From contig NW_022985168.1 in NCBI RefSeq assembly GCF_010093535.1, positions 1,480,328-1,544,327 on the forward strand: a DNA stretch of 64,000 nucleotides, given 5' to 3'. Source of the stretch: Lindgomyces ingoldianus. Taxonomy: Eukaryota; Ascomycota; Dothideomycetes; Pleosporales; Lindgomycetaceae. The notes beneath the pieces are model-generated. The model ran no database searches and was not told where the DNA came from. It saw only the letters and a program-made list of their open reading frames with translations. Shown here one piece after another: positions 13,167-24,778 of this stretch. How positions within the stretch are numbered: position 1 is the first letter of the stretch; each line of letters begins with the position of its first letter. The translations under genes were made by a program, and so were the position numbers.

Positions 13167-15063
13167 ATGTTAGACGTGTAAGTAGCCGCCTCCCCCCACC
13201 TCCCCCACCTTCTCCCTGAGGCCGCATAACAAAGGCTCGGGGAATATTCGCATGTGTGCTAACAAGGAGGGGCAAACAGCAACGACTTCATCGCCGAGCG
13301 CGGCGGCAATCCTGACAAGATTCGAGAGAGCCAGCGGAAGAGACATGCGAGTGTCGAGATTGTGGACGAGATTATTAAGGATTTTGAGGTCCATCGGCAG
13401 AGTATGTGTGATTTCTTAGCCCTCTCGACACCAGACACGAGACCTTCACGACGAATATAGATATCCAAGAGACAGGGTTTATATAATAACAGCGCTAACT
13501 CCGTGGCCTCTACAGCTCAATATGCTGCCACACAAATCGGCTCGCAAATCAATGGCCTCCAAAAACAAGTCGGACAAAAAAAGAAAGCGAAGGAAAGCGC
13601 CGACGAGCTCCTCGCAGAAATGGCCGCCCTTAAGGAATTAAAGAAGAAAAAAGAAGACGAAGCCGCCGAGCTCCTCGTTAAACTCCACATCAAAGTTAAA
13701 TCCGTCGGAAACTACGTCCACGACAGCGTACCCGTTTCTGACAATGAAGACAACAACGCCGTGTACCGAAAATGGGCGCCAGATGGTGTCACAGTTTCGC
13801 ATATGGAAGCCGGGATTCCGCATCATGGAGTTTTGGCCCGACTGGCGGGATACGATCCCGAGAGGGGAGTCAAGATTGTCGGACATAGGGGGTATTGTCT
13901 CACGGGATATGGCCTATTTCTCAACCTTGCGTTGATTAATTATGGGCTGGAGTTTTTGTTCAATAAGGGGTACACGCCAAATCAGCCGCCCTTTTTCATG
14001 CTGAGGGATCAGATGGCCAAGACGGCTCAACTATCGGATTTCGATGAGGAGTTGTATAAGGTTACGGAGAGTAAGGATAAGCCCGAGACGGATAAGTATC
14101 TGGTATGCCGTGTCTGGCCTTTCCACCACCTCCGTATAGCCCTTAAATAGCTCGCCAGCTAATCTATCTGCCTCCTCGTCCCAGATCGCAACCTCAGAAC
14201 AACCTATCAGCGCGCTCCACTCGGAAGAATGGCTCGGCGAAAAAGACCTCCCAATCAAATACGCAGGCTATTCAACCAACTTCCGGAAAGAAGCCGGGTC
14301 GCACGGCAAAGATGCATGGGGAATCTTCCGGATCCATCAGTTTGAGAAGGTCGAGCAATTCCTCATCACAAAGCCCGAGAAATCGTGGGAGGCGTTCGAG
14401 CAGATGATTGCCACGAGTGAGGAGTTTTATCAGAGCCTGGGGTTGCCGTATCGGGTTGTAGGGATTGTTAGTGGCGCTTTGAGTATGTATATGTCTTTCT
14501 ATGTTGAGTTGATCTTTGGGGGGTGGGGCGAGATGGGGTGTAGATGAGTTGAGGGATGAACGGATGCTGATTGTGTGACAGATAATGCGGCGTCCAAGAA
14601 ACTCGATCTCGAAGCCTGGTTCCCCGTCACTGGTGGTGGGGAGTACAAGGAACTCGTGTCTTGTAGCAACTGCACAGACTACCAGACGCGAGAGTTGGAG
14701 ATTCGGTTTGGGGTGAAGAAGCAGACGGCTACGCGTAAGGAGTATGTTCATGCTCTTAACGGAACGTGTACGTCACCCCCTCCCCCTTCTCCCCTTCCCC
14801 CTTTCCCCATCCCTCCTAACCTCTTCTTTCTGTCATTGTTTCTGTACTTGCTTTCGTTAGGCAGAACAATTGTGAACTAACATGTGGGCTACGCAGTATG
14901 TGCCACAGAACGGACCCTTTGCTGTCTCCTCGAGAACTTCCAAACCCCTGAGGGTTTCAATGTGCCTAAGGTGCTGCAAAAGTATATCCCGGGTCAACCG
15001 GAATTCTTGCCGTTCGTCAAGGAGTGGAAACCTGAAAAGGTGATTCCGGATCGGACTAAGTGA
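13167..15063 (+). CDS. Cytosolic seryl-tRNA synthetase
   Basis: Six exons (13167-13177, 13280-13401, 13516-14102, 14185-14482, 14582-14767, 14897-15063) encode 456 aa, the normal eukaryotic SerRS length. The enzyme charges tRNA-Ser with serine. The N-terminus [15 protein letters not shown] and the IRESQRKR segment lead into the two-helix coiled-coil tRNA-binding arm, about residues 40-105 and Lys/Glu-rich. The class II core follows, with TSEQP, motif 2 around [44 protein letters not shown], and motif 3 around [16 protein letters not shown]. The first coding exon is 11 nt. The C-terminus lacks a long basic tail. A TGACTCA element lies upstream. The same window encodes phosphoglycerate dehydrogenase of the serine pathway. 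Confidence 0.95.
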
Positions 15064-17058
15064 GGGCTAACAAGCGGGGGACGCTGTAGCATGTGCTTGG
15101 AATTGTTGTGGGCTGTTTTGAGGACGACGGGGAGGGGTGTTGGGGATCTTGATGCATTTCATTACGCCAGGCTGGTGGCTAGAAGAGCTTGATACGAAAG
15201 GGAGAGATACAGGGGGGAGCGTGAGACGAATGAAGGGACCCTTAGATACACCATACCACACCATACCATACCACAGCCAAGGAGGGGGCTGGAAAAGCAT
15301 TCGGAATTCGGCATTCATTGGCTCCCTCAGATAGAGGTCCGCGATAGACAGGTATCTTAAAACCCTGCGTTGCTCGACCTCGTATTTCGCTTGAGTGCTC
15401 ATTGCAATGACTGACATTGACATCCATGTCTTCCGAAAGTCTAGACAAACGTTCTTAAAGTCGCTCGGGAGTCTCTGACAAACGCCCGTGTTAGGCAAAT
15501 AGAGCGGTCGGAGGTGGGATTGATTGCCAACATTGAAAGCATCCTGAAGAATGGTGGGCGTAGTGGATACGGTCAGCGCGCCCAATAGGCCGTACTACTG
15601 ACAATACTGAGTACGTTATACAGTAGATTTGAACCGTACGAACGTACAGCGATCTTCTGTCGGTGCGTATGATAACTGTTGCCCTGAGTACTGTTCGTAG
15701 TACGACGGACGGGGGTACCTTTTCGGTGTTTTGGAGAGCCCTTGCCGGAGTGGCTGCCCTGAGGGGCCGATTGGTGGAAAATCTCGTGTGCGACGCCGAT
15801 TCATCTGCTCCTAGGTGACTTTTCCTGCCCATCCAGATAGTATAGCTCATCAGAATCAGAATAGCGCCTATTATTTGAGGAGCGAGTTCCTGGTTCTGGT
15901 TGCTCACCTTACTAGGGAAAATAGTCTTGCAGGGAGCTATCAGGCTCTTGACTTTGCCTCTTCTATAGTATAGCGTATCAATCGTTACGACGTACATCAA
16001 TCGTATAGTACTACCCGTACAGCTCACCTCAAACGGTGCGGTTACTGTCCGTACAGCTGCCTCTCCTCCTCACAACCGTACGTAGGTACAGGAAATCTCG
16101 TCCGTACAGGCCTCAAAATCTCTTAATAGTACAGTAGTACGGATTGTTGGCCACGCTGGATATGGTAGTGGGGTGATGGGGAATCAGTGTCTTGAGTATC
16201 TGTATCTGGATCCAACCCTTTTAAAGTATTAGCTTGTCTCTGAGAACTTGCTTTTCTGGGGTCCTGGAGCGGGTTAATAGGATTTACTTCCGGCCTGTGG
16301 GGACACAATCGCATGGTCGTTTTGGTTTGGTATGGCTACAGAAAATCTTCACGGAATGATTCGAATACTGGAAGAAGCATATGAGAAGCTTGTGGGCGCT
16401 TTTAGGGAAGCATTCGATAAGAAACTGGTATAAGTAGGGAATATGGCCCGTACAAGATTGTCATATTGCTGTTTTTAAACCCCCTACAGCTGAGCTTATT
16501 ACATGGTTAGAGCTGGTGGATAGAGGCCATGGAGTTGCGGGGACTCAATTAGGTGGTGAGGGCCAAACGAGAAGCCCAAAAAAGCTTGTCAAGGCTACCA
16601 TGAGATAAAAGAGAGAAGAACCAGTGCAGAGAGCGCAGATGTAAGACACAGCAGGAAGAAGATTAATGCAGCGTTTGCCTCAGTATTACGGCAGAGCTAT
16701 ACTAACAACTAGCCGGCTCAGAAACTACAGTCCTCGTGCAGCTCCGGACTGGCAAGTTGCTCCTCAAGGAACCTCTCCATAAGGGCAACGCGTCCGAGAT
16801 AGCAGACTTCAACTTCGAGTTTGTAGAATCGGTACCAAGTTTCCTTTTCTTTCCAAGAATTAGAAACGGTAGAGAGCGATGTTACGGTAGCAACATGGAG
16901 AGCGATTCGGTGACTGGTCGTATGACAAGGGTTGGTACTCGAACAGACAAGAAGGATACGAGAATATGGGCGGGCAGATGGAGCGATGGGGCAATGGAGG
17001 CAGCATATCGGCGTGGCCAGAGCCAGGCTTCAATGTAAATGGGAGTTAGCTATTCTAG
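15064..17058. other. Gene-free 2-kb region with a GTAC-rich stretch and decayed sequence
   Basis: No supported gene. An ACCAT-type simple repeat lies near 15250-15282. Between 15592 and 16140 the tetramer GTAC occurs 16 times, far above random expectation (about two). Several copies are in the form CCGTACAG. The plus-strand open frame at 16736-17038 and the sequence before it look like a stop-riddled coding relic of unknown family. The region ends at the stop codon of the kinase-TPR gene. Confidence 0.5.
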
Positions 17059-20000
17059 TCAGCGTTGAGCAATGCTCCTACCCGGACGCCTCTTCATCGC
17101 TTCTGTAACTTTCACCAGCAGCTCTTTGGCCTCATTCCACCGCCCTTGATTCCTATATGTCGATGCTAGGTTGTGGATGCTGGTTACTGTAGATGGATGC
17201 CCGGCTCCAAGCGTCCTTATGGATGTTTCCATCACTTGGACCTCCAGCTTTTCTGCCTCTTTCCACCGTCTTTGATTCCTGTATGTCGAAGCTAGGTTGC
17301 CCATACTGACGAGTGTGTCAGGATGCTCCTTGCCAAGCACTCTGGTGGAAATCTCCATCACCTGCACCTCAAGCTTTTCTGCTTCCTTCCACCGTCTTTG
17401 TTTCCAAAACGTCGATGCTAAGTTGCCCATGCTGACTAAAGTGTCAGGATGCTCCTCACCAAGTACCCTCTTTCTTATCTCCACTACTTGCTCCCCAAGC
17501 TCTTCGGCCTCCTTCCACCGCCCTTGATTCCAAAACGTGATTGCTAGGTTGCTCATGCACGCAAGTGTGTCTGGATGCTCCTTACCGAACACCCTCATTC
17601 TTGTCTCCATAGCTTGGTCCTCCAGTTTTTCGGCTTCCTTCCATAGCCCCTGATCTCTATATGCCGAGGCTAGGTTGCCCATGCTGGTCAGTGTGTTAGG
17701 ATGCTCATCACCGAGTACCCTCTTCCTCGTCTGCATTACTTGCGCGAACAACCCTTCAGCATCCTTCCACCTCCCCTGCTTCAAGAATGTTGAGGCCAAG
17801 TTGCCCATGCTGGTCAGTGTATCGGGATGCTCCTCTCCAAACAGCTTTGTTCTGATTTCCATTACTTGCACCCTCATCTCTTCAGCCTCCTTCCACCGAC
17901 CTCGGTTGCTATATATTAACGCTAGGTTATTCATACTAGTCAGGGTAGAAGGGTGCTTCTCTCCAAACAGCATTTTTCTGGTCCCTAAGAGTTCCGCCAA
18001 TAGCTTTTCAGCCTCCTTCCACCTCCCATAATTGTTGTACGTCAAAGCTAGGTTGTTCACGCACGTGAGCAGGTCTGGATGCTCCTTACCTAACACCCTC
18101 ATTCCTGTCTCCATGGCCTGGACCTCCAGCTTTTCGGCTTCCTGCCATCGCCCCTGATGCTTATATGTCAAGGCTAGATTACCCATGCTAATCAGTGTCC
18201 AACGATGCTCCTCCCCAAATATCCTCCTTCTCGTTTCCATCGCTTGCATAAAGAGCCCTTCCGCCTCCTTCCCCCGCCCTCTCTCCCGAATCATCGACGC
18301 CAAGTTGTCCATACTGATTAGCGTAGAAGGGTGCTCCTCCCCAAGTACTCTCTTTCTTGTTTCCATCACATGCGCCTCAAGCTCTTCCGTCTCCTTCCAC
18401 CTCCCTTGATCCCTGTAAGTTGATGCCAGGTTTGAAATGCCAGTCAGCGTATGTGGATGCGTCTCACCAAACACTTTCTTGGAGGTCTTCACTACTTGCG
18501 TAAACAACTCTTCCGCCTCCCCCCACCGACCTTCGGCATGACATAATCTTGACAATGTGTGAGTGTTTATTATCCACACAGCACTCTCCTGGCTATTACA
18601 ATGCTCTATATCTCCAATCTCTCGTCTGATAACTCCTTCGGCCTCGTTTAACCTATCACTCATGCGGTATTGATTGGTGAAATTAACCAATGTAATATGG
18701 CCGAGGGATTGTAGAGTACTATAAGTGGTGTCTGCTCGCGTTATGCTATCGGGTTTGGACGATTTAATTCGGCTCACGGTTTCGCAAAGTTCCAGTTCAG
18801 TTTTCCTGCTCTTGGGTAATAGCCCCGTTAACTTCAGCTCATCTCTACAACCGCCAAACCCAGTCTTATAGCAAAATGCGAGCTGAAAGGCAATATTAGG
18901 GTCGACACTAGTCTGTTGTTTGGTTTCCAGCAGGCGTCTAATGTACCGTCTTACTCGATAGTCTGACTGGTAGAGGGAATTTATAGATAGTATAATCTGC
19001 CTGCATCAACATAAAGTCTCAAATCTTAGGGTATCTCTCACCTCAAAGTTACAGTCGGGCACCCGGAATTCGCCCTTTTTCAGTCCGACCACTCCAGACC
19101 CTGCCCTTTGAGTAGTATTAGCCAAATGCGCATAAGTAGAACAATATAAGCTTACCAAGTTGGAATGAGGAGACCAGGCAACGCTGAAAGACTTTCGTCT
19201 CGTTCATCTGGGTTTCGGGCCAACGATGTGCTAAAGAATCGCTCTAGCGCTTTCTTCTTGTCGGTCTCTATATCTCTCTCGGCTAGAACGAGCTGCTGAG
19301 CAAGCATTGCCAATCTATCCTGCTGCTTCAGATCCGCGAGAATACTCTTGCACATATGTCTCTTCCCTTTGCCTTGGAAATATCGCTCCGCCCAGTATGC
19401 TTCGTGGGGCAACGGTGTAATCCCTGAGAGATACTTTTCAAAGAGGACCCAGAGGCATAGCATACCAAACGAGAACACATCCATCTTCCGTGCTTGGATT
19501 GGCTTCAACTTTTCGTGCTCGCATTCAGGCGCACACCAGGGCCATGACTTTGGTACAGAAACAAGGTCGTCTTCACCCGCAAATCGGGTGGAATATCCGA
19601 AATCTGTCACTCTTGCGGTGTACGCACCAGCGTCGTCTTTAAAGACCAAGACATTCTCAGGCTTAATGTCTCCATGTATAATCTCTGGAATTAATTTAGT
19701 TGGTTATTTTATAAGCTTATTGACCCTAGAGAACGTACTGTTGAAGTGCATGTCCAAGATCGCAATGCCAACGTCTACACAGAGCTTTAGACGCTCAGCA
19801 ACGCATAATGCTCTCCCTACTGGCAGCGTTGCAAAACTGTAAAGATCTCCGTATTGCGATTTTTCAAACACTAGCACCGGCCAGACTTTGTCATTGCCTC
19901 TATCATCGGATACAATATCCCAGCATATCCCCTGCAGCTCGACAATGTTGCGGTGCTTTCGAATCAATGGATGGCCAAGCGCGATAACTTCGCTGATGAG

Positions 20001-20294
20001 AGTATGGATAATTCTCTCCTCAGCTTGCTTCTCTTTCTGCCTGTTCGAGGCGCGCTTGAAAGCGAAGCTTGTGTGAAGGTCGATAAGAGCCTCGTTGATT
20101 ATGCCTGTCGCCCCTACTCCAATTGGCTGCCGTGCGGCCTGCCATGTAGTCGGTAGAATATCGACCTGGAGTTTTTGGATGACGGCGAGGAAGGTGATCA
20201 AGTCGTACGGGGCGTCCGCTTCTTGCACTGACTCTAAGGAAGCGTCGGAAAGGTAGCGGGGTTTGAAGAACGTAAGATCGTCGTCGGTGGACAT
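17059..20294 (-). CDS. Protein kinase-TPR fusion protein, receptor-like (non-self recognition type)
   Basis: Four exons (19739-20294, 19156-19684, 19042-19105, 17059-18996) encode 1028 aa. Residues about 55-330 form a protein kinase with a weak glycine loop (GVGATG), a candidate ATP lysine Lys80, HGDIKPEN with Asp191, DFG at 213-215, and CAPE at 236-239, so the catalytic residues look intact. The linker contains PDCNFE and a SDYRVRRYIRRLLE stretch. From about residue 500, twelve consecutive TPRs of 42 residues follow, of kinesin-light-chain type (pattern GRWKEAE..., HPDTLTSMGNLAS). They are nearly identical to each other. This kinase plus superstructure-forming repeat layout resembles fungal NLR-like receptors, with the kinase as effector. 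Function is inferred only. It is divergent from the kinase/pseudokinase gene starting at 20952. Its TPRs are of the same type as those in the NLR pseudogene at 36-39 kb. Confidence 0.8.
17110..18560 (-). repeat. Tandem 126-bp TPR-coding repeats
   Basis: Twelve in-frame 126-bp units encode the TPR array of the kinase-TPR gene. Units share long stretches of the GRWKEAE / HPDTL / NLAS codons. This level of similarity suggests recent duplication or unequal crossing-over within the array. Confidence 0.8.
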
Positions 20295-20951
20295 ATCCTA
20301 GGTGCACTTGAACCGGCGAACGGAGTCTAAATTGAGAACTAGTTACAAGTGGCTATGATGATTAGACATTGGGTGTTTTGATAGAGCAGGAAGAGCACTG
20401 GCGTGGTGGCAGCGCTAGGCTTCGGCCGTGCCTCGAACTCCCCTCGGTCGGATGTCTTGCCTGACTGGTGAGAACCCCGCTCCTTATATTGCTTCTGCTT
20501 TCGTCCAATGTTGGCCGGTCTATCGCTAGATTTTGAACCAGATAGCCCTACGGGAAACACCAGCGGATGTGTCAAAGTGTTCGCTTCCGTATCTACCTTC
20601 TATCATTTGTCAAGAGGACTTTACTGCTCGGTCCTGGCCGGCTTTTGGTATACCTAGCCCCACGCCTTTCGCCTTGTGGCTTCTTGACTAGTGATATCGT
20701 TCCTGTTTGACTGGTTTCGGGCGGTCCTAGCCGAGATCTCTCTCTCGTCGCCTAGCGGATCTTTCTGCAAGCACTGGCGGTATTTTATATAGAGCTATCC
20801 AACATTGGTAAGGATATGTTCGCAGTTTGTCTCCTTAATCCTCTGGGTTAGAGTGGCCAGTTGACTCAGACCTAATCTGCCCTCTGAAATGAGTATTTCA
20901 CTGCTTCCTTTCACTCGATGGATTTCACTCTGACTTAACATAGAATGAATT
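20295..20951. promoter_or_regulatory. Bidirectional promoter between the two kinase genes
   Basis: 657 bp separate the divergent start codons of the kinase-TPR gene (-) and the kinase/pseudokinase gene (+). No coding sequence is apparent. A TGACTCA occurs at 20862-20868, but it may be chance. The head-to-head layout would allow co-regulation. Confidence 0.5.
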
Positions 20952-23792
20952 ATGGATAAAAAAACGAATGATCTTGAGTCACGCATCAAGAGTCTTCGAC
21001 GCGAGAACGCAGATTATCGGTGGTTTATCCCTGAACTGCTTCTCCGCGAAGCATTATCAGAAGATGTGGTCCGGAAGGCGTTACTGGACGTTGGGGCTAA
21101 ACCATACCATCTTGACGAAATAGTAAAGCATGTTCTCACCAGCGGGATTAAGATTTTCGCTGTTCTCGTCTTAACTAACCAAGCTGCCATGACTTCCAAG
21201 TTCATTGAAGAGGGAGAATTTCAGGATCACAGGCTTCCCTTCAACCTGAATACTTTGGACAAGCAGCTCTCACTTCCGGCTGCCAAGGATTTCTACGAGA
21301 GGCAGTGGGAATTCACAGCGCCCACCTTTTATCGCGGCACGATCCATCGACTGCTCAACGACCGGTCCGTGCTTCCCTTCACCAAGGACAAGCGCATTGG
21401 CAACGGCGCATTTGGCACCGTATACGAAATCAAGTTGGATCAAAGCCACCAGAAAATGGAGGGAGCGTTTCAGAATAGGGTAGGAATATACCATACGCAC
21501 CGTCGATATATACGCATAGCTAACGTTTACAAGCTGGTGAGAAAGGAACTAGATGATGCCGGAAGCCACAGGATCGAGCTTGAAAACCTCGCAATTCTTA
21601 GCCACTTAAGACATCCGAACATTTTGGAGCTCTTGGCTTCGTACACATACAAAGGCAAACACAATCTGGTTTTTCCTCTGGCCGAGGGCGGTACACTGGC
21701 CGAGCTCTTCGCTAGTGATCGCCAAACAACACGCTTCAAATCCAACCAGGCTTTCTTCATTGCACTTACTCGTCTATCATCTGCTATTGAGCACGTCCAC
21801 AACTTTGTTGAGCGTCGGATCGATCTCAACCTCATTGGCTGCCATTATGATCTACGGCCTAAGAATATACTCGTCTCTAGAGACACATTTCTCCTTGCCG
21901 ACTTCGGTCTATCAAGGTTTAAGCAGGCTTCCGAAAGTTCAGGAGCGTTGTTCAAGGAGGGAGCTGGGGACTACCGCGCACCGGAATGTGAGGATATTGA
22001 TGACAATCTCTTTCCAAAATTTATTGTGCGTCGATCGAGCGACATTTGGTCGTTTGGTTGTATAATGGCGGAGGCTGTTACATATATGATTCTCGGCCAA
22101 GACGGCGTAGAGGAGTTCAGAAAAGTGCGAAGTTTTAAGAAGGGACAAGGGCGATATTATCTTTTCCACTGTGGGCTTGGCGAACCGAACGAAGCTGTAA
22201 TCAACTGGATATCGCAGTTAGAGCACAAATCGCCGAGGGAGTGCAAGATGCTCCTCAAACTGGTCCGGAATATGATCGCAATAGACGAAGAGAAACGGCC
22301 GAGGGCAAAAGAAGTTACAGCAAAACTACGGCTCATTGCGCAACACGTGGTGGTCGATTCTGTGGAGCAACTTTTCCGAGTTATTCCTTTTGGAAGCTCC
22401 CTTGATGCTCTTATTGAACAGAAGAGATTCCAGTCGTGGAAGTATGCCCTTGGGATGCTTGATCAGGAGAGTGTTTCGGATTCCACTAGGGACATTTATT
22501 GGGAGCACGAATCTCAGTTTGACTCTACACTGGATTGTCTTTACAAGATCCGAGATCTCCTGAAGTCTGCCTCCTCCCGGAAGCAAAGCATGGCAGCATT
22601 TCCTCATATTCCACTCAGTGAACTCAACGATCGCCTTGATGAGCTTCTGAATGAGAGATTGCAAGAGAAGTCCAGAGCTTACTTTAGAGCTTCCATGGTT
22701 GAGGATGAAGACAATTTGTTTCTCCAAATGGTTCGAGATGATGTCAAGGGGATGTCTTTCCCCAAAGAGATCAGAATGCGAGCCACTCTAAAGTACATGA
22801 CCGAATTAGCGATGCAACACCATGAAAGAGATACGTACAAGCGGCAACTCGACGTAAAGAGTGTAAAGGTCGGATCTGCATTTGGTGACCACAACATCGG
22901 GCGGTTCCAAGAGGGTGATCTCTCCCACCCGGTGCTAGTGGAATGGCGATGGTATGGGCGCCAATCCTCAGAGAAGACAATAAACCGTGAGCTTTTTGTT
23001 CGGGTCGACGCAATAGCCGATCTGCTAGGCCAAGATAAACCCAAGGAGTTCTGTACACTCGACTGCAGAGGGTTCTTTCACGATCCGAATCAATTTGCCT
23101 TCGGCGTCGTCTACGATTACCCACGGGCTACGGCACCATATCAGGGCAATCCACAACTTAAGTCTCTTCGCAAGTTAGTTACAGAAACCACCGCGTCAGT
23201 CAAACTTCACCCTACTCTTGACGATAAATTTAGGGTCGCGTACATTCTATCTCGATCTATATTAGAGTTTCACCTGGTTGCATGGCTGCATAAACGATTA
23301 AACTCATCGAACATCGCATTCTTTGCCACGACCGAGCTGCTTCAGGACGAGTGGTTCCAGATGCCATACGTTGTTGGCTTCAACCACAGTCGTCCTGATG
23401 AAATCTCGGCTTTTACCGGGGGCCCCGAGGATTCAGGCACTAATCGTTATCAACACCCTGCATATCTTAACACTACTCGAAGATATTGTGCAGAATTTGA
23501 TTACTATAGCCTTGGCATCATCCTCCTAGAAATTGGGCTTTGGAGACCCCTGGACGAGATAACTCGAAAGTATAAAGGTACTCACGAGCAAATTCGAGAC
23601 AAGCTTCTCCAAGAGCGGGTACCATTGCTCAAACAATCAATGGGTAGGCATTATTTTGAAGCCGTTAGGGTATGTATTGAAGGCGACTTTGATCAGTCAG
23701 AACTTAATGACGGACATGGAGGCAACACAAAGTCCTTACATCTTAGCTTTGAAAGATTAGTTGTCAGTCGGTTGAACCAATTCTCGAATTGA
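20952..23792 (+). CDS. Tandem kinase-pseudokinase protein, HET-type
   Basis: A single exon encodes 946 aa. The N-terminal helical region (1-140) resembles the leader of many fungal orphan kinases. Kinase 1 spans about 146-465: glycine loop IGNGAFGTVY, HYDLRPKN with Asp300, DFG at 317-319, APE at 343-345, and SSDIWSFGC. The usual Lys of HRDLKPEN is Arg here. A helical linker covers 466-620. Residues about 635-946 look like the degenerate kinase fold found at the C-terminus of fungal HeLo/HET-s-type proteins. The catalytic loop is reduced to NSSNIAFF, the DFG position reads VGFNHSR, and the diagnostic YYSLGIILLEIGLW helix is present; catalytic Asp residues are missing. No HeLo or NACHT domain is seen. 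By analogy this could be a signalling or sensing protein in non-self recognition. That is inference. The gene is divergent from the kinase-TPR gene. Confidence 0.8.
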   Translation: MDKKTNDLESRIKSLRRENADYRWFIPELLLREALSEDVVRKALLDVGAKPYHLDEIVKHVLTSGIKIFAVLVLTNQAAMTSKFIEEGEFQDHRLPFNLNTLDKQLSLPAAKDFYERQWEFTAPTFYRGTIHRLLNDRSVLPFTKDKRIGNGAFGTVYEIKLDQSHQKMEGAFQNRVGIYHTHRRYIRIANVYKLVRKELDDAGSHRIELENLAILSHLRHPNILELLASYTYKGKHNLVFPLAEGGTLAELFASDRQTTRFKSNQAFFIALTRLSSAIEHVHNFVERRIDLNLIGCHYDLRPKNILVSRDTFLLADFGLSRFKQASESSGALFKEGAGDYRAPECEDIDDNLFPKFIVRRSSDIWSFGCIMAEAVTYMILGQDGVEEFRKVRSFKKGQGRYYLFHCGLGEPNEAVINWISQLEHKSPRECKMLLKLVRNMIAIDEEKRPRAKEVTAKLRLIAQHVVVDSVEQLFRVIPFGSSLDALIEQKRFQSWKYALGMLDQESVSDSTRDIYWEHESQFDSTLDCLYKIRDLLKSASSRKQSMAAFPHIPLSELNDRLDELLNERLQEKSRAYFRASMVEDEDNLFLQMVRDDVKGMSFPKEIRMRATLKYMTELAMQHHERDTYKRQLDVKSVKVGSAFGDHNIGRFQEGDLSHPVLVEWRWYGRQSSEKTINRELFVRVDAIADLLGQDKPKEFCTLDCRGFFHDPNQFAFGVVYDYPRATAPYQGNPQLKSLRKLVTETTASVKLHPTLDDKFRVAYILSRSILEFHLVAWLHKRLNSSNIAFFATTELLQDEWFQMPYVVGFNHSRPDEISAFTGGPEDSGTNRYQHPAYLNTTRRYCAEFDYYSLGIILLEIGLWRPLDEITRKYKGTHEQIRDKLLQERVPLLKQSMGRHYFEAVRVCIEGDFDQSELNDGHGGNTKSLHLSFERLVVSRLNQFSN

Positions 23793-24778
23793 GGTTAATA
23801 TTCCTATTTGACAATAGTACCGATGAACAAGGGCTCACTGTCGAAAAAGAGAACTCGAAATAAAAGGGATACGACAAACTTCAGCTTTATATTCCACATA
23901 TTCGTTCTCAGAAAGTATTCATCATGTCTTGACAACTTATCTCGATGGCTCTCCCCGTGTTCGTGTTATGTTCGCATTGGCTATCCACCATACAAAAGAT
24001 TTAATTGACCATAAAAGTCCCTCTCAATACGTGTTTCCCAGTCCAATCTGTTGTCCATCAGCTGAATCTACACATCCTGTCCTCTAACTTGGTCTGAATC
24101 ACCTTAGGGTTTGAATTCTTTTGAATTTGCTTAATTTCGTCCTATAATCCTTAGCCTTATCTACATCAACTCGTTTAGTGGAGCATACATCGGTTAATCT
24201 TCGAGGAACTCTCAGAATGAATATCTCATCCTGAACCTATACTAGCGCTTAGTACATTATATGGCGTTCACAGATGACTCTCCTACCTCAAATTCATAAT
24301 TATTACCGAAAAGACCCCATAATACCTGGGATAGGACAGTTTTGTCAATGTATTGGTTCGAGATAGCTTGAATCTCCATCGCTGGGGGTTTTGGCGGAAC
24401 TGCATTCGCGTTACTGCCGGACAGGTTACCACAAGGATTTTGATCGGCAGCTTCATAAACTTACGTAGCATTATTATGTGATAAATCGCCGATAACCTGA
24501 ATTTGGCATGTCAGGCAAAAGGCAAACACAAGACGAGTGATGGCTGACCGGTTCTGTGCGGGGCCGCCCTCGTCCAAATGAATCAATGCATAATCGATGC
24601 ATGTCAGCACCACCGATTACGGGGTAGAAATCTGAATGGCCGTGTTTATTTTGCCTCCATGCAAGGTGTCATTGGAGATTTAATTTAAACATTCACTATG
24701 AGCTAAGTATGAATTGCGAAACACTACCACAAAAGCTTTTAACATGCACTTAGTTCACTAGAGTACGCAATCTTTACT
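23793..24778. other. Intergenic, AT-rich, no gene seen
   Basis: About 990 bp, moderately AT-rich. Stop codons break every frame and no domain-like open frame exceeds about 65 codons. It should hold the promoter of the CorA-like gene. Confidence 0.5.

Noticed and set aside
15491..16027. 178-codon minus-strand frame
   Set aside because: Falls in the GTAC-rich decayed stretch; composition is not protein-like.
17059..18777. TPR frame as a stand-alone gene
   Set aside because: It lacks an ATG at its start, and three in-phase GT-AG introns join it to the upstream kinase, giving one 1028-residue protein.
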